Translations under genes and position numbers: made by a program
The notes under the pieces: model-generated
What the model was told of the DNA's origin: nothing
What the model saw: the letters and a program-made list of their open reading frames with translations, nothing else
Database searches by the model: none
Shown here: in pieces, positions 37,531 to 47,768 of the stretch
How the letters are laid out: every line of letters begins with the position of its first letter
How positions within the stretch are numbered: the first letter of the stretch is position 1
Origin: Erwinia aphidicola
GTDB lineage: Bacteria > Pseudomonadota > Gammaproteobacteria > Enterobacterales > Enterobacteriaceae
DNA: 64,000 nucleotides
Direction of reading: 5' to 3'
Assembly (NCBI RefSeq): GCF_024169515.1
Contig: NZ_JAMKCQ010000001.1
Span: 3,100,001 to 3,164,000 of the forward strand

Positions 37531-37920
37531 GTGGGCAAAACCGTGAAAAAACAAAGACCTGTCAACTTGGATCTCACTACGATCCGGTTTCCCTTAACTG
37601 CAATTGCGTCCATTCTCCACCGCGTCTCCGGCGTGATCACCTTCGTGGCGATCGGGATTCTGCTCTGGCTACTGGGTCTCTCGCTCTCTTCACCCGAAGG
37701 CTTCCTGCAGGCATCTGCCGTGATGGACAGCTTTATCGCTAAATTCATTATGTGGGGCATCTTAACCGCACTGGCGTATCATATCGCCGGCGGCATTCGC
37801 CATATGATGATGGACTTTGGCTTCCTGGGTGAAACCTTGCAAACTGGCAAGCTCTCCGCGCAAATTGCATTCGGTATCACTGTCGTGCTCTCAATCCTGG
37901 CTGGAGTCCTCGTATGGTAA
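37531..37920 (+). CDS. sdhC: Succinate dehydrogenase cytochrome b556 subunit
   Basis: SdhC anchors SdhAB to the inner membrane and, with SdhD, binds haem b and ubiquinone. The 129 residues equal E. coli SdhC. Three membrane helices are visible, and the haem ligand His lies in [18 protein letters not shown]. Ser and Arg of the quinone site lie in SILHRVSG. The start is taken as GTG at 37531 ([11 protein letters not shown]) to match the family length; GTG at 37543 is an alternative. It overlaps sdhD by 7 bp. Confidence 0.95.
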   Translation: MGKTVKKQRPVNLDLTTIRFPLTAIASILHRVSGVITFVAIGILLWLLGLSLSSPEGFLQASAVMDSFIAKFIMWGILTALAYHIAGGIRHMMMDFGFLGETLQTGKLSAQIAFGITVVLSILAGVLVW

Positions 37921-38261
37921 GCAACGCTTCTGCACTGGGTCGCAACGGCATTCATGACTGGTTGCTGCTGCGTGCTGCCGCCATGGTTATGACCCTGTAT
38001 GTGCTGTATATCCTCGGTTTTATTGTGATGTCTGGGACCCTGACCTATGACATCTGGCGCGGATTTTTTGCATCCTCCTTTACTAAAGTGTTCACCCTTC
38101 TGACGCTGTTCTCCATTTTGGTGCACGGCTGGATCGGCATGTGGCAGGTACTGACCGACTACATTAAACCACTGGCGATGCGCATGATGCTGCAGCTGGT
38201 GATTGTGGTTGCGCTGTTGGTATATGCGATTTATGGAACTGTAGTAGTGTGGGGTGCGTAA
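37914..38261 (+). CDS. sdhD: Succinate dehydrogenase membrane anchor subunit
   Basis: SdhD has 115 residues, the E. coli length, with three hydrophobic helices. The haem b ligand His lies in [18 protein letters not shown] and the quinone-site Tyr in the same segment. The start overlaps the end of sdhC and its stop overlaps the start of sdhA (TAATG), so expression is coupled throughout. Confidence 0.96.
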   Translation: MVSNASALGRNGIHDWLLLRAAAMVMTLYVLYILGFIVMSGTLTYDIWRGFFASSFTKVFTLLTLFSILVHGWIGMWQVLTDYIKPLAMRMMLQLVIVVALLVYAIYGTVVVWGA

Positions 38262-40027
38262 TGAAGTTGCCAGTAAGAGAATTTGATGCCGTGGTAATCG
38301 GCGCAGGCGGCGCAGGTATGCGCGCCGCGTTACAAATTTCCCAATCGGGCCAGAGCTGTGCCCTGTTGTCTAAAGTTTTCCCAACCCGTTCCCATACCGT
38401 GTCTGCGCAGGGTGGTATCACCGTTGCCTTGGGTAATACCCATGATGACAACTGGGAATGGCACATGTACGACACGGTGAAAGGTTCCGACTATATCGGC
38501 GACCAGGATGCGATTGAGTATATGTGTAAAACTGGCCCGGAAGCGGTGACCGAATTGGAACATATGGGGCTGCCTTTTTCTCGTCTGGAAGATGGCCGCA
38601 TCTATCAGCGTCCGTTCGGCGGTCAGTCGAAAAACTTCGGCGGTGAACAGGCGGCACGTACTGCCGCTGCCGCTGACCGTACCGGGCATGCTCTGCTGCA
38701 TACGCTGTATCAGCAGAATCTGAAGAACAAAACCACTATCTTCTCCGAATGGTATGCGCTGGATCTGGTGAAAAATGCCGATGGCGCTATTGTCGGCTGC
38801 ACTGCGCTGAATATTGAAGATGGTGAAGTCGTCTACTTTAAAGCGCGAGCCACTGTTCTCGCAACCGGCGGAGCCGGGCGTATTTATCAGTCGACCACTA
38901 ACGCCCATATCTGTACCGGCGATGGTGTCGGCATGGCGCTGCGAGCCGGTGTGCCGGTGCAGGACATGGAAATGTGGCAGTTCCACCCAACCGGCATTGC
39001 CGGGGCGGGTGTACTGGTAACGGAAGGCTGTCGTGGTGAAGGCGGATATCTGCTGAATAAACACGGCGAGCGCTTTATGGAGCGTTACGCACCGAATGCC
39101 AAAGACCTCGCCGGTCGCGATGTGGTCGCGCGCTCAATGATGATCGAGATCCGCGAAGGGCGCGGCTGCGAGGGGCCTTGGGGGCCACACATCAAACTGA
39201 AACTGGATCACCTGGGCAAAGATGTCCTTGAGTCCCGCCTGCCGGGTATTCTGGAGCTGTCCCGCACCTTTGCTCACGTTGATCCGGTAAAAGAGCCGAT
39301 TCCGGTCATTCCTACCTGCCACTATATGATGGGCGGTATTCCAACACGCGTGACTGGCCAGGCGTTAACCGTTAACGACAAAGGCGAAGATGTGCTGATC
39401 CCGGGGCTGTTCGCCGTGGGAGAAATTGCCTGCGTGTCCGTGCACGGTTCAAATCGACTGGGCGGAAACTCGCTGCTGGATCTGGTGGTATTTGGTCGTG
39501 CGGCCGGTGTGCATTTGCAAGAGTCGATTGCCGAACAGGGCGAACTGCGCGATGCCACCGAAGAAGAGGTCGACGCTTCTCTGGCACGTCTCAACCGCTG
39601 GAATAACAACGTGACCGGTGAAGATCCGGCAGAACTGCGTAAAGCGTTGCAAACCTGTATGCAGCATAACTTCTCGGTATTCCGCGAAGGCGATGCCATG
39701 GCAAAAGGTCTGGCAGAGCTGAAAGTGCTGCGTGAGCGCCTGAAGAATGCCCGCCTGGATGACCGTTCTCCAGATTTCAATACTCAGCGTGTTGAGTGTC
39801 TGGAGTTGGATAACCTGATGGAAACGGCTTACGCAACCGCAGTTGCAGCTAACTTCCGTACCGAAAGCCGTGGGGCACACAGCCGCTTCGACTATCCTGA
39901 CCGTGACGATGCAAACTGGTTATGCCACAGCCTGTATCTGCCGCAAAGTGAAAGCATGACGCGCCGTGAGGTGAACATGCAGCCGAAACTGCGTGCGGCC
40001 TTCCCGCCGAAAGCGCGTACATACTAG
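38261..40027 (+). CDS. sdhA: Succinate dehydrogenase flavoprotein subunit
   Basis: SdhA oxidises succinate to fumarate on covalently bound FAD. The start at 38261 ([14 protein letters not shown]) gives 588 residues, identical in length to E. coli; an ATG-like upstream frame extension of four codons overlaps sdhD. His45 in [11 protein letters not shown] carries the covalent FAD. Catalytic motifs [11 protein letters not shown] and the Arg-bearing [11 protein letters not shown] and [14 protein letters not shown] are intact. Confidence 0.97.
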   Translation: MKLPVREFDAVVIGAGGAGMRAALQISQSGQSCALLSKVFPTRSHTVSAQGGITVALGNTHDDNWEWHMYDTVKGSDYIGDQDAIEYMCKTGPEAVTELEHMGLPFSRLEDGRIYQRPFGGQSKNFGGEQAARTAAAADRTGHALLHTLYQQNLKNKTTIFSEWYALDLVKNADGAIVGCTALNIEDGEVVYFKARATVLATGGAGRIYQSTTNAHICTGDGVGMALRAGVPVQDMEMWQFHPTGIAGAGVLVTEGCRGEGGYLLNKHGERFMERYAPNAKDLAGRDVVARSMMIEIREGRGCEGPWGPHIKLKLDHLGKDVLESRLPGILELSRTFAHVDPVKEPIPVIPTCHYMMGGIPTRVTGQALTVNDKGEDVLIPGLFAVGEIACVSVHGSNRLGGNSLLDLVVFGRAAGVHLQESIAEQGELRDATEEEVDASLARLNRWNNNVTGEDPAELRKALQTCMQHNFSVFREGDAMAKGLAELKVLRERLKNARLDDRSPDFNTQRVECLELDNLMETAYATAVAANFRTESRGAHSRFDYPDRDDANWLCHSLYLPQSESMTRREVNMQPKLRAAFPPKARTY

Positions 40028-40042
40028 TTTGCGGAGATAATC

Positions 40043-40759
40043 ATGAGACTCGAATTTTCCATCTATCGCTATAACCCGGAAGTCGACGATGCTCCGCGTA
40101 TGCAGGAATATACGCTGGAGTCAGAAGACGGCCGTGACATGATGCTGCTGGACGCGCTGATGCGTCTGAAAGAGAAAGACCCGACGTTAGCGTTCCGCCG
40201 CTCCTGCCGTGAAGGAGTGTGTGGTTCCGACGGTATCAACATGAACGGTAAAAATGGTCTTGCCTGTATTACCCCAGTCTCTGCATTGGGCAATGGTAAA
40301 CAGAAGATTGTCATCCGCCCGCTGCCCGGTTTACCGGTAATCCGCGATTTGGTGGTAGACATGGGGCAATTCTATACTCAATATGAGAAAATTAAGCCTT
40401 ACCTGTTGAATAATGGGCAGAATCCACCAGCAAGGGAGCATCTGCAGGAGCCAGAACAGCGTGAAAAGCTCGATGGCCTGTACGAATGTATTCTTTGCGC
40501 CTGCTGCTCCACCTCATGCCCGTCATTCTGGTGGAATCCGGACAAATTTATTGGTCCGGCAGGCCTGCTGGCCGCTTACCGTTTCCTGATTGACAGCCGC
40601 GACACCGAAACCGATGCGCGCCTCGACAATCTGAATGATGCTTTCAGCGTTTTCCGCTGTCACAGCATTATGAACTGTGTAAGCGTATGTCCGAAAGGGC
40701 TGAACCCAACGCGTGCGATCGGCCATATTAAGTCGATGCTGCTGCAGCGGGGCGCATAG
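40043..40759 (+). CDS. sdhB: Succinate dehydrogenase iron-sulfur subunit
   Basis: SdhB passes electrons from SdhA to ubiquinone through [2Fe-2S], [4Fe-4S] and [3Fe-4S] clusters. The 238 residues equal E. coli SdhB. The 2Fe-2S ligands lie in SCREGVCGSDG and GLACIT, the 4Fe-4S ligands in CILCACCSTSCPS, and the 3Fe-4S ligands in CHSIMNCVSVCPKG. It lies 15 bp after sdhA. Confidence 0.97.
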   Translation: MRLEFSIYRYNPEVDDAPRMQEYTLESEDGRDMMLLDALMRLKEKDPTLAFRRSCREGVCGSDGINMNGKNGLACITPVSALGNGKQKIVIRPLPGLPVIRDLVVDMGQFYTQYEKIKPYLLNNGQNPPAREHLQEPEQREKLDGLYECILCACCSTSCPSFWWNPDKFIGPAGLLAAYRFLIDSRDTETDARLDNLNDAFSVFRCHSIMNCVSVCPKGLNPTRAIGHIKSMLLQRGA

Positions 40760-40768
40760 CGTTAAACA

Positions 40769-40936
40769 CCGGGAGCCTCAGGTTCCCGGCGTTTTACCAG
40801 GCGATCTTTGTAAGGTGTTTTCGGTACTGAATCATGCCGGAAACCCTTTGCAAAGGTTCCCTTACGGGCCTTTCGCTCGTATCGAAGAACCGTACCACGG
40901 TAAGCCGTTAACGCGGCGGGGACTTGCAAAGGTTCC
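40769..40936 (+). other. sdhB-sucA intercistronic region with hairpins and repeats
   Basis: CCGGGAGCC (40769-40777) pairs with GGTTCCCGG (40781-40789) and is followed by CGTTTT, a weak terminator or attenuator. A near-perfect palindrome lies at 40839-40860 (GGAAACCCTTTG then CAAAGGTTCC), and its right half, TTGCAAAGGTTCC, recurs at 40924-40936. The 229-bp gap is far longer than other gaps in this operon and has no reading frame of interest. Confidence 0.55.
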
Positions 40937-40988
40937 ACTAATACAACCACGGCGAAAAAAAAAGCACACATATGCTTAAGGGATCACA

Positions 40989-43796
40989 ATGCAGAACAGC
41001 GCGATGAAACCCTGGCTGGACTCCACCTGGCTGGCCGGCGCGAACCAGTCCTACATAGAGCAGCTCTATGAGGACTTTTTAACCGATCCTGACTCTGTCG
41101 ATGATGCCTGGAAGACGCTTTTCCAGCAGCTTCCTGGCACTGGGGTTAGACCTGAGCAATTTCACTCCACCACTCGCGAATATTTCCGCCGTCTGGCGAA
41201 AGATGCTTCGCGCTATACGGCCTCTGTTAGCGATCCTGAAACCAATGCCAAACAGGTTAAGGTACTGCAGCTGATCAACGCGTTCCGATTCCGCGGTCAT
41301 CAGCAGGCAAACCTCGATCCGCTTGGCCTGTGGAAACAGGAAGATGTTCCGGATCTCGACCCAGCCTATCACGGCCTGAGCGATGCAGATTTCCAGGAGA
41401 GTTTTAACGTCGGGTCCTTCGCCATTGGCAAAGAGACGCTAAAACTGGCGGACCTGTATGCTGCACTGAAACAGACCTATTGCGGTTCGATCGGTGCGGA
41501 GTACATGCACATCACCAACACGGAAGAAAAGCGCTGGATCCAACAGCGTCTGGAATCCGTAGTGGGGCAGGCCTCTTACTCTGTTGAAGAGAAAAAGGGC
41601 TTCCTCAAACAGCTGACCGCAGCAGAAGGTCTGGAGCGTTACCTCGGGGCGAAATTCCCGGGTGCCAAACGCTTCTCACTGGAAGGTGGCGATGCGCTGG
41701 TGCCAATGCTCAATGAGATGATCCGCCATGCCGGTAAGAGCGGCACGCGCGAAGTGGTGCTGGGTATGGCGCACCGTGGTCGTCTGAACGTACTGATCAA
41801 CGTGCTGGGCAAAAAGCCTCAGGACCTGTTCGACGAATTCTCCGGCAAGCATAAAGAGCACCTCGGTACCGGCGACGTGAAGTACCATATGGGCTTCTCT
41901 TCTGATGTGGAAACCGAAGGCGGCATGGTTCACCTGGCGCTGGCGTTTAACCCATCGCATCTGGAGATCGTCAGCCCGGTAGTGATGGGATCGGTACGTG
42001 CCCGTCTCGACCGTCTGGATGAACCGAGCAGCAACAAAGTATTACCGATTACCATTCACGGCGATGCCGCGGTAATCGGGCAGGGCGTGGTGCAGGAAAC
42101 CCTGAACATGTCCCAGGCTCGCGGCTATGAAGTGGGCGGTACCGTGCGTATCGTGATCAATAACCAAATTGGTTTCACCACCTCAAACCCGAAAGATGCT
42201 CGCTCTACGCAGTACTGTACTGATATTGGTAAAATGGTGCTGGCACCTATCTTCCACGTCAATGCCGACGACCCGGAAGCGGTGGCCTTTGTTACCCGCC
42301 TGGCGTTGGATTTCCGTAACACCTTTAAACGCGATGTGTTTATCGATCTGGTCTGCTATCGCCGTCACGGTCACAACGAAGCTGATGAGCCAAGCGCCAC
42401 GCAGCCGGTGATGTACCAGAAAATCAAGAAGCACCCGACACCGCGTAAAATCTATGCTGACAAGCTGGAAGCTGAAAAAGTCGCCAGCCTGGAAGATGCC
42501 ACGGAAATGGTCAACCTGTACCGTGATGCGCTGGATGCCGGTGAGTGCGTTGTGCCGGAATGGCGCCCGATGAGCCTGCACTCCTTTACATGGTCGCCTT
42601 ATCTGAACCATGACTGGGATGAAGGTTATCCTGAAACCATCGAACTGAAGCGCCTGCAGGAACTGGCTAAGCGCATCAGTACGGTGCCGGAAGCGGTGGA
42701 AATGCAGTCGCGCGTTGCCAAGATTTACAATGACCGTGCAGAGATGGCGGCCGGCAACAAAATGTTCGACTGGGGCGCTGCAGAAAACCTCGCTTATGCC
42801 ACGCTGGTTGATGAAGGCATTCCATGCCGTCTCTCCGGTGAGGATATGGGGCGCGGAACCTTCTTCCACCGTCATGCCGTCATCCACAATCAGGCTAACG
42901 GCTCGACTTACACGCCGTTGCAGCACGTTCATAACGGTCAGGGCATCTTCAAAGTCTGGGACTCCGTCCTGTCGGAAGAAGCCGTGCTGGCATTTGAATA
43001 TGGTTATGCGACTGCGGAACCGCGCACCCTGACTATTTGGGAAGCGCAGTTCGGTGACTTCGCCAACGGTGCTCAGGTGGTTATCGACCAGTTCATCAGC
43101 TCTGGCGAACAGAAATGGGGCCGTATGTGTGGCCTGGTGATGCTGCTGCCGCATGGTTACGAAGGCCAGGGTCCGGAACACTCTTCCGCACGCCTTGAGC
43201 GTTATCTGCAGCTTTGCGCCGAGCAGAACATGCAGGTTTGCGTGCCTTCAACGCCAGCACAGGTTTACCACATGCTGCGCCGTCAGGCTCTGCGCGGCAT
43301 GCGCCGTCCGCTGGTGGTGATGTCACCGAAGTCACTGTTACGTCATCCACAGGCAGTATCTTCACTGGAAGAGCTGGCCAATGGTGCGTTCCAGACGGCA
43401 ATTGGTGAGATCGACGACCTTGATCCTCAGGGCGTGAAACGCGTTGTGCTGTGCTCCGGTAAGGTCTACTACGACCTGCTTGACAAGCGCCGCAAAAATG
43501 AACAAACCAACGTCGCCATCGTGCGTATTGAGCAGCTCTATCCGTTCCCGCATAAAGCGGTGCAGGATGTGCTGCAACAGTATTCCCACGTGCATGACTT
43601 TGTCTGGTGTCAGGAAGAGCCACTGAACCAGGGTGCCTGGTATTGCAGCCAGCACCATTTCCGCGAAGTCGTGCCGTTTGGGGCTTCATTACGTTATGCC
43701 GGTCGTCCTGCATCTGCATCACCGGCAGTAGGCTATATGTCCGTTCACCAGACGCAGCAGCAAGATCTGGTTAATGACGCGCTGAACGTTGAATAA
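40989..43796 (+). CDS. sucA: 2-oxoglutarate dehydrogenase E1 component
   Basis: SucA is the thiamine-diphosphate decarboxylase of the 2-oxoglutarate dehydrogenase complex. The 935 residues compare with 933 in E. coli. The N-terminal segment (MKPWLDSTWLAGANQSYIEQ) that binds the E2 core is present. The ThDP motif starts at GDAAVIGQG and ends near NNQIGFTTSNP. HRRGHNE-like CYRRHGHNEADEP and SGEDMGRGTFFHRHAVI are further family markers. It is transcribed with sdh through the long intercistronic gap. Confidence 0.97.
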   Translation: MQNSAMKPWLDSTWLAGANQSYIEQLYEDFLTDPDSVDDAWKTLFQQLPGTGVRPEQFHSTTREYFRRLAKDASRYTASVSDPETNAKQVKVLQLINAFRFRGHQQANLDPLGLWKQEDVPDLDPAYHGLSDADFQESFNVGSFAIGKETLKLADLYAALKQTYCGSIGAEYMHITNTEEKRWIQQRLESVVGQASYSVEEKKGFLKQLTAAEGLERYLGAKFPGAKRFSLEGGDALVPMLNEMIRHAGKSGTREVVLGMAHRGRLNVLINVLGKKPQDLFDEFSGKHKEHLGTGDVKYHMGFSSDVETEGGMVHLALAFNPSHLEIVSPVVMGSVRARLDRLDEPSSNKVLPITIHGDAAVIGQGVVQETLNMSQARGYEVGGTVRIVINNQIGFTTSNPKDARSTQYCTDIGKMVLAPIFHVNADDPEAVAFVTRLALDFRNTFKRDVFIDLVCYRRHGHNEADEPSATQPVMYQKIKKHPTPRKIYADKLEAEKVASLEDATEMVNLYRDALDAGECVVPEWRPMSLHSFTWSPYLNHDWDEGYPETIELKRLQELAKRISTVPEAVEMQSRVAKIYNDRAEMAAGNKMFDWGAAENLAYATLVDEGIPCRLSGEDMGRGTFFHRHAVIHNQANGSTYTPLQHVHNGQGIFKVWDSVLSEEAVLAFEYGYATAEPRTLTIWEAQFGDFANGAQVVIDQFISSGEQKWGRMCGLVMLLPHGYEGQGPEHSSARLERYLQLCAEQNMQVCVPSTPAQVYHMLRRQALRGMRRPLVVMSPKSLLRHPQAVSSLEELANGAFQTAIGEIDDLDPQGVKRVVLCSGKVYYDLLDKRRKNEQTNVAIVRIEQLYPFPHKAVQDVLQQYSHVHDFVWCQEEPLNQGAWYCSQHHFREVVPFGASLRYAGRPASASPAVGYMSVHQTQQQDLVNDALNVE

Positions 43797-43809
43797 TTAA
43801 GGATAAATA

Positions 43810-45033
43810 ATGAGTAGCGTAGATATCGTTGTTCCTGACCTGCCTGAATCCGTCGCCGATGCCAGCGTGGCAACCTGGCATAAAAAGCCCGGCGACAGCG
43901 TTAAGCGTGATGAAGTGCTGGTAGAAATTGAAACCGATAAAGTGGTGCTGGAAGTTCCTGCACCTGCGGATGGTGTGCTGGAAGCGATTCTGGAAGAAGA
44001 AGGCGCGACCGTGCTTTCTCGCCAGGCGCTGGGTCGCCTGAAAGAAGGCAACAGCGGCGGTAAAGAGACCTCAGCTAAAGCAGAAAGCAATGATTCTACT
44101 CCGGCACAGCGCCAGACTGCTTCGCTGGAAGAAGAGAGCAATGACGCACTGAGCCCGGCGATCCGTCGCCTGATTGCTGAGCACAGCCTTGATGCCGCAG
44201 CCATTAAAGGCACGGGTGTCGGTGGCCGAATCACGCGTGAAGATGTGGAAAAACATCTGGCTAAAGCACCTGCGAAAGCGGAAGAACCTAAAGCGGCACC
44301 TGCTGCTGCTGCTCCAGCAACTTCACTCGGCAACCGTAGCGAAAAACGCGTTCCGATGACGCGCCTGCGCAAACGCGTCGCTGAACGTCTGCTGGAAGCG
44401 AAGAACAGCACTGCCATGCTGACTACCTTCAACGAAGTGAACATGCAGCCAATCATGTCACTGCGTAAGCAGTACGGTGAAGCGTTCGAGAAACGTCACG
44501 GTGTGCGTCTGGGCTTTATGTCCTTCTACATCAAAGCGGTGGTTGAAGCGCTGAAGCGTTACCCGGAAGTGAATGCCTCCATTGATGGCGAAGATGTGGT
44601 TTACCACAACTACTTCGACGTCAGCATCGCGGTTTCCACGCCGCGCGGTCTGGTGACGCCAGTGCTGAAAGATGTTGATGCGCTGAGCATGGCGGATATC
44701 GAGAAGAAAATTAAAGAGCTGGCGGTGAAAGGGCGCGACGGTAAGCTGACCGTTGACGAACTGACCGGCGGTAATTTCACCATCACCAACGGTGGTGTGT
44801 TCGGCTCGCTGATGTCTACCCCGATCATCAACCCACCGCAGAGCGCGATCCTTGGCATGCACGCCATTAAAGATCGTCCAATGGCGGTGAATGGTCAGGT
44901 GGTGATCCAGCCAATGATGTATCTGGCACTCTCTTACGATCACCGTCTGATCGATGGCCGCGAATCTGTCGGCTATCTGGTCGCAATCAAAGAACTGCTG
45001 GAAGATCCACAGCGTCTGCTGCTGGATGTCTAA
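43810..45033 (+). CDS. sucB: 2-oxoglutarate dehydrogenase E2 (dihydrolipoyl succinyltransferase)
   Basis: SucB forms the core of the 2-oxoglutarate dehydrogenase complex. The 407 residues have the expected layout: one lipoyl domain (1-80) with Lys44 in [11 protein letters not shown], a short linker, a peripheral subunit-binding domain near residues 115-150 ([20 protein letters not shown]), an Ala/Pro linker, and the catalytic domain ending with HRLIDGRE, where His and Asp are catalytic. It starts 13 bp after sucA. Confidence 0.97.
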   Translation: MSSVDIVVPDLPESVADASVATWHKKPGDSVKRDEVLVEIETDKVVLEVPAPADGVLEAILEEEGATVLSRQALGRLKEGNSGGKETSAKAESNDSTPAQRQTASLEEESNDALSPAIRRLIAEHSLDAAAIKGTGVGGRITREDVEKHLAKAPAKAEEPKAAPAAAAPATSLGNRSEKRVPMTRLRKRVAERLLEAKNSTAMLTTFNEVNMQPIMSLRKQYGEAFEKRHGVRLGFMSFYIKAVVEALKRYPEVNASIDGEDVVYHNYFDVSIAVSTPRGLVTPVLKDVDALSMADIEKKIKELAVKGRDGKLTVDELTGGNFTITNGGVFGSLMSTPIINPPQSAILGMHAIKDRPMAVNGQVVIQPMMYLALSYDHRLIDGRESVGYLVAIKELLEDPQRLLLDV

Positions 45034-45039
45034 CCCCCT

Positions 45040-45090
45040 GGGCACGGCCTTGCGCCGTGCCCAACCCTATGTGTAGCCACAACGTGGCTA
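45040..45090 (+). other. Two intercistronic hairpins between sucB and sucC
   Basis: GGGCACGGC (45040-45048) pairs with GCCGTGCCC (45054-45062), and TAGCCAC (45074-45080) pairs with GTGGCTA (45084-45090). Neither is followed by a T-run. They could be processing or stability elements that let sucCD be expressed differently from sucAB. Confidence 0.6.
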
Positions 45091-45121
45091 AGTCTTTTCA
45101 GACCTGAATGGATAGAACATC

Positions 45122-46288
45122 ATGAACTTACACGAATATCAGGCAAAACAGTTGTTTGCACGGTATGGCTTACCGGCACCAACCGGTTATGCCTGCACCA
45201 CGCCACGCGAAGCAGAAGAAGCCGCCTCTAAAATTGGTGCCGGCCCGTGGGTAGTGAAATGTCAGGTTCATGCCGGTGGCCGTGGTAAAGCGGGCGGTGT
45301 GAAAGTGGTAAACAGTAAAGAAGACATCCGCGCATTCGCTGAAAACTGGCTGGGCAAACGTCTGGTGACCTACCAGACAGACGCACATGGTCAGCCGGTT
45401 AACCAGATTCTGGTTGAATCTGCGACCGACATCGACCAGGAGCTGTACCTGGGCGCGGTAGTCGACCGTGGCACGCGTCGTGTGGTGTTTATGGCCTCTA
45501 CTGAGGGCGGCGTAGAAATTGAGAAAGTCGCGGAAGAAACCCCGCACCTGATCCATAAAATGGCGCTGGACCCGCTGACCGGACCACAGCCCTATCAGGG
45601 CCGTGAGCTGGCGTTCAAACTGGGTCTGACCGGTAAGCAGGTTGGCCAGTTCACCAAGATCTTCATGGGTCTGGCAACGCTGTTCCTGGAGCGTGACCTG
45701 GCACTGGTTGAGATCAACCCGCTGGTCATCACCAAGCAGGGCGATCTGGTCTGCCTGGACGGTAAACTGACTGCCGACGGCAACGCACTTTTCCGTCAGC
45801 CTGAGCTGCGCGAAATGCGTGACCCAAGCCAGGAAGACTCACGCGAAGCACACGCAGCGCAGTGGGAACTGAACTATGTGGCACTGGAAGGTAACATCGG
45901 CTGCATGGTAAACGGCGCCGGTCTGGCAATGGGCACCATGGACATCGTGAAGCTGAGTGGTGGCCAGCCAGCTAACTTCCTGGACGTTGGCGGCGGCGCA
46001 ACCAAAGAGCGCGTCACCGAAGCGTTCAAAATCATCCTGTCTGACGACGCGGTGAAAGCCGTATTCGTTAACATCTTCGGCGGCATCGTACGCTGCGACC
46101 TGATTGCTGACGGTATTATTGGCGCGGTCGCTGAAGTGGGCGTGAACGTACCGGTAGTGGTCCGTCTGGAAGGTAACAATGCCGAGTTGGGTGCCAAGAA
46201 ACTGGCAGACAGCGGCCTGAATATTATTGCAGCAACCAGCCTGAGTGACGCGGCGCAGCGCGTTGTTGCCGCAGCGGAGGGTAAATAA
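45122..46288 (+). CDS. sucC: Succinyl-CoA synthetase beta subunit
   Basis: SucC, with SucD, converts succinyl-CoA to succinate with formation of ATP or GTP. The 388 residues equal E. coli. The ATP-grasp domain is marked by [16 protein letters not shown] near residue 40-55 and the metal-binding EINPLV. The C-terminal CoA-ligase domain carries GGGATKERV and [10 protein letters not shown]. Its stop overlaps the sucD start by 1 bp (TAATG). Confidence 0.97.
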   Translation: MNLHEYQAKQLFARYGLPAPTGYACTTPREAEEAASKIGAGPWVVKCQVHAGGRGKAGGVKVVNSKEDIRAFAENWLGKRLVTYQTDAHGQPVNQILVESATDIDQELYLGAVVDRGTRRVVFMASTEGGVEIEKVAEETPHLIHKMALDPLTGPQPYQGRELAFKLGLTGKQVGQFTKIFMGLATLFLERDLALVEINPLVITKQGDLVCLDGKLTADGNALFRQPELREMRDPSQEDSREAHAAQWELNYVALEGNIGCMVNGAGLAMGTMDIVKLSGGQPANFLDVGGGATKERVTEAFKIILSDDAVKAVFVNIFGGIVRCDLIADGIIGAVAEVGVNVPVVVRLEGNNAELGAKKLADSGLNIIAATSLSDAAQRVVAAAEGK

Positions 46289-47160
46289 TGTCTATTTTGA
46301 TCGATAAAAACACCAAAGTTATCTGCCAGGGCTTCACCGGTGGGCAGGGTACTTTCCACTCCGAGCAGGCATTAGCTTATGGTACTCAGCTGGTTGGCGG
46401 TGTCACCCCAGGCAAAGGCGGTACTGAGCACCTCGGTCTGCCGGTATTCAACACCGTACGCGAAGCCGTAGAAGCCACGGGGGCAACTGCCTCTGTGATC
46501 TATGTTCCTGCTCCGTTCTGCAAAGACGGTATCCTGGAAGCTATCGATGCAGGCATCAAGCTGATCATCACCATCACTGAAGGTATTCCAACGCTGGATA
46601 TGCTGACGGTAAAAGTGAAGCTGGATGAAGCTGGCGTGCGTATGATCGGTCCAAACTGCCCGGGTGTTATCACCCCAGGCGAGTGCAAAATCGGCATCAT
46701 GCCAGGTCACATCCACCAGCCGGGCCGTATCGGTATCGTTTCCCGCTCTGGTACGCTGACTTATGAAGCCGTTAAGCAGACTACAGACATTGGCTACGGC
46801 CAGTCTACCTGCGTGGGTATCGGTGGTGACCCGATTCCGGGCTCTAACTTTATCGATATCCTGAAGCTGTTCCAGGATGACCCACAGACTGAAGCGATTG
46901 TGATGATCGGTGAGATCGGTGGTAGCGCAGAAGAAGAAGCGGCTGCGTTTATCAAAGAGTACGTCACCAAGCCGGTTGTCGGTTACATTGCAGGCGTGAC
47001 CGCGCCTAAAGGTAAGCGTATGGGCCATGCGGGTGCAATTATTGCAGGCGGTAAAGGGACAGCTGACGAGAAGTTTGCTGCACTGGAAGCGGCAGGCGTG
47101 AAAACCGTGCGCAGCCTGGCTGACATCGGTGACGCGGTGAAAGCGGTTCTGCCTCAGTAA
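46288..47160 (+). CDS. sucD: Succinyl-CoA synthetase alpha subunit
   Basis: SucD carries the phosphohistidine and binds CoA. The 290 residues compare with 289 in E. coli. The CoA-binding [13 protein letters not shown] motif is near residue 15-27, the PNCPGVI motif near residue 125, and the active-site His lies in [14 protein letters not shown]. It is the last gene of the sdhCDAB-sucABCD operon. Confidence 0.97.
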   Translation: MSILIDKNTKVICQGFTGGQGTFHSEQALAYGTQLVGGVTPGKGGTEHLGLPVFNTVREAVEATGATASVIYVPAPFCKDGILEAIDAGIKLIITITEGIPTLDMLTVKVKLDEAGVRMIGPNCPGVITPGECKIGIMPGHIHQPGRIGIVSRSGTLTYEAVKQTTDIGYGQSTCVGIGGDPIPGSNFIDILKLFQDDPQTEAIVMIGEIGGSAEEEAAAFIKEYVTKPVVGYIAGVTAPKGKRMGHAGAIIAGGKGTADEKFAALEAAGVKTVRSLADIGDAVKAVLPQ

Positions 47161-47180
47161 GCACGCTGTGCAATACAGCA

Positions 47181-47208
47181 AAAAAAGCCACCTGCGGGTG
47201 GCTTTTTT
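47181..47208 (+). terminator. Terminator of sdh-suc operon; possible SdhX-like 3' sRNA
   Basis: AAAAAAGCCACC (47181-47192) pairs with GGTGGCTTTTTT (47197-47208). A smaller hairpin, GCTGT/ACAGC, lies at 47165-47179. In E. coli the 3' UTR of this operon is processed into the sRNA SdhX. The same position here has two hairpins within 50 nt and could give an equivalent RNA, but I did not verify a seed sequence. Confidence 0.85.
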
Positions 47209-47768
47209 ATCTTCTTATGCCACACTTTTATCAGCTTAAGATTTAACTTTATTTTTTATCCATCCATCGGGTAAAAATCATTTAACCTAAAATAACCACG
47301 ATCTTGTGTTTATTTTTAACGCCCATCTGGAAAGCGCATACAATAACTTAACATCTCCTTTTTGCTACCATATTAATGCCAGTCATTATCTTAATCTGGA
47401 TCAAGAAAAGCAGGTTTATTTATCGTCTTTATTGCTGGAAAGTGTCTTAGCTTTTAGTTTAAATTGCGCTGTATCAATTTGGCGGGTTTACCTATATCGC
47501 TCAGCAAATTGATGTGAAAAGTGAAAAATAATACTGTCGTCACAAAACCGCTTTAAAGTTGTGTGTATAAAGGCGTACAATAGTAAAACCTCTAAAATTA
47601 GCGTGTTTAAGCCGTTGGTAACCTTTAGTCGTCAGGCTAAGGCGTCGCGCCCTGCGTCGAAAACTACCATGGGATAAAATTTCATTTGTTGGAGATTTCG
47701 TCGAGAATAACTGAGTGTTTTACTCGGGTATTATTCAGCGCGATCTGCTAGCGGAGCAAGGAGTCGAA
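47209..47768 (+). promoter_or_regulatory. cydA upstream region
   Basis: This 560-bp AT-rich stretch holds no gene that I can support; the E. coli mngRAB genes found here are absent. It must carry the cydABX promoters, which in E. coli respond to ArcA and FNR. The best -10 candidate is TACAAT (47576-47581), with a weak TTTAAA -35 at 47552-47557. The last 190 bp form a leader ending in CAAGGAGTCGAA before the cydA start. Confidence 0.45.

Noticed and set aside
47306-47512. Open frame of 68 codons in the sucD-cydA gap
   Set aside because: AT-rich composition, no ribosome-binding site, no recognisable domain, and it lies in the presumed cydA regulatory region.
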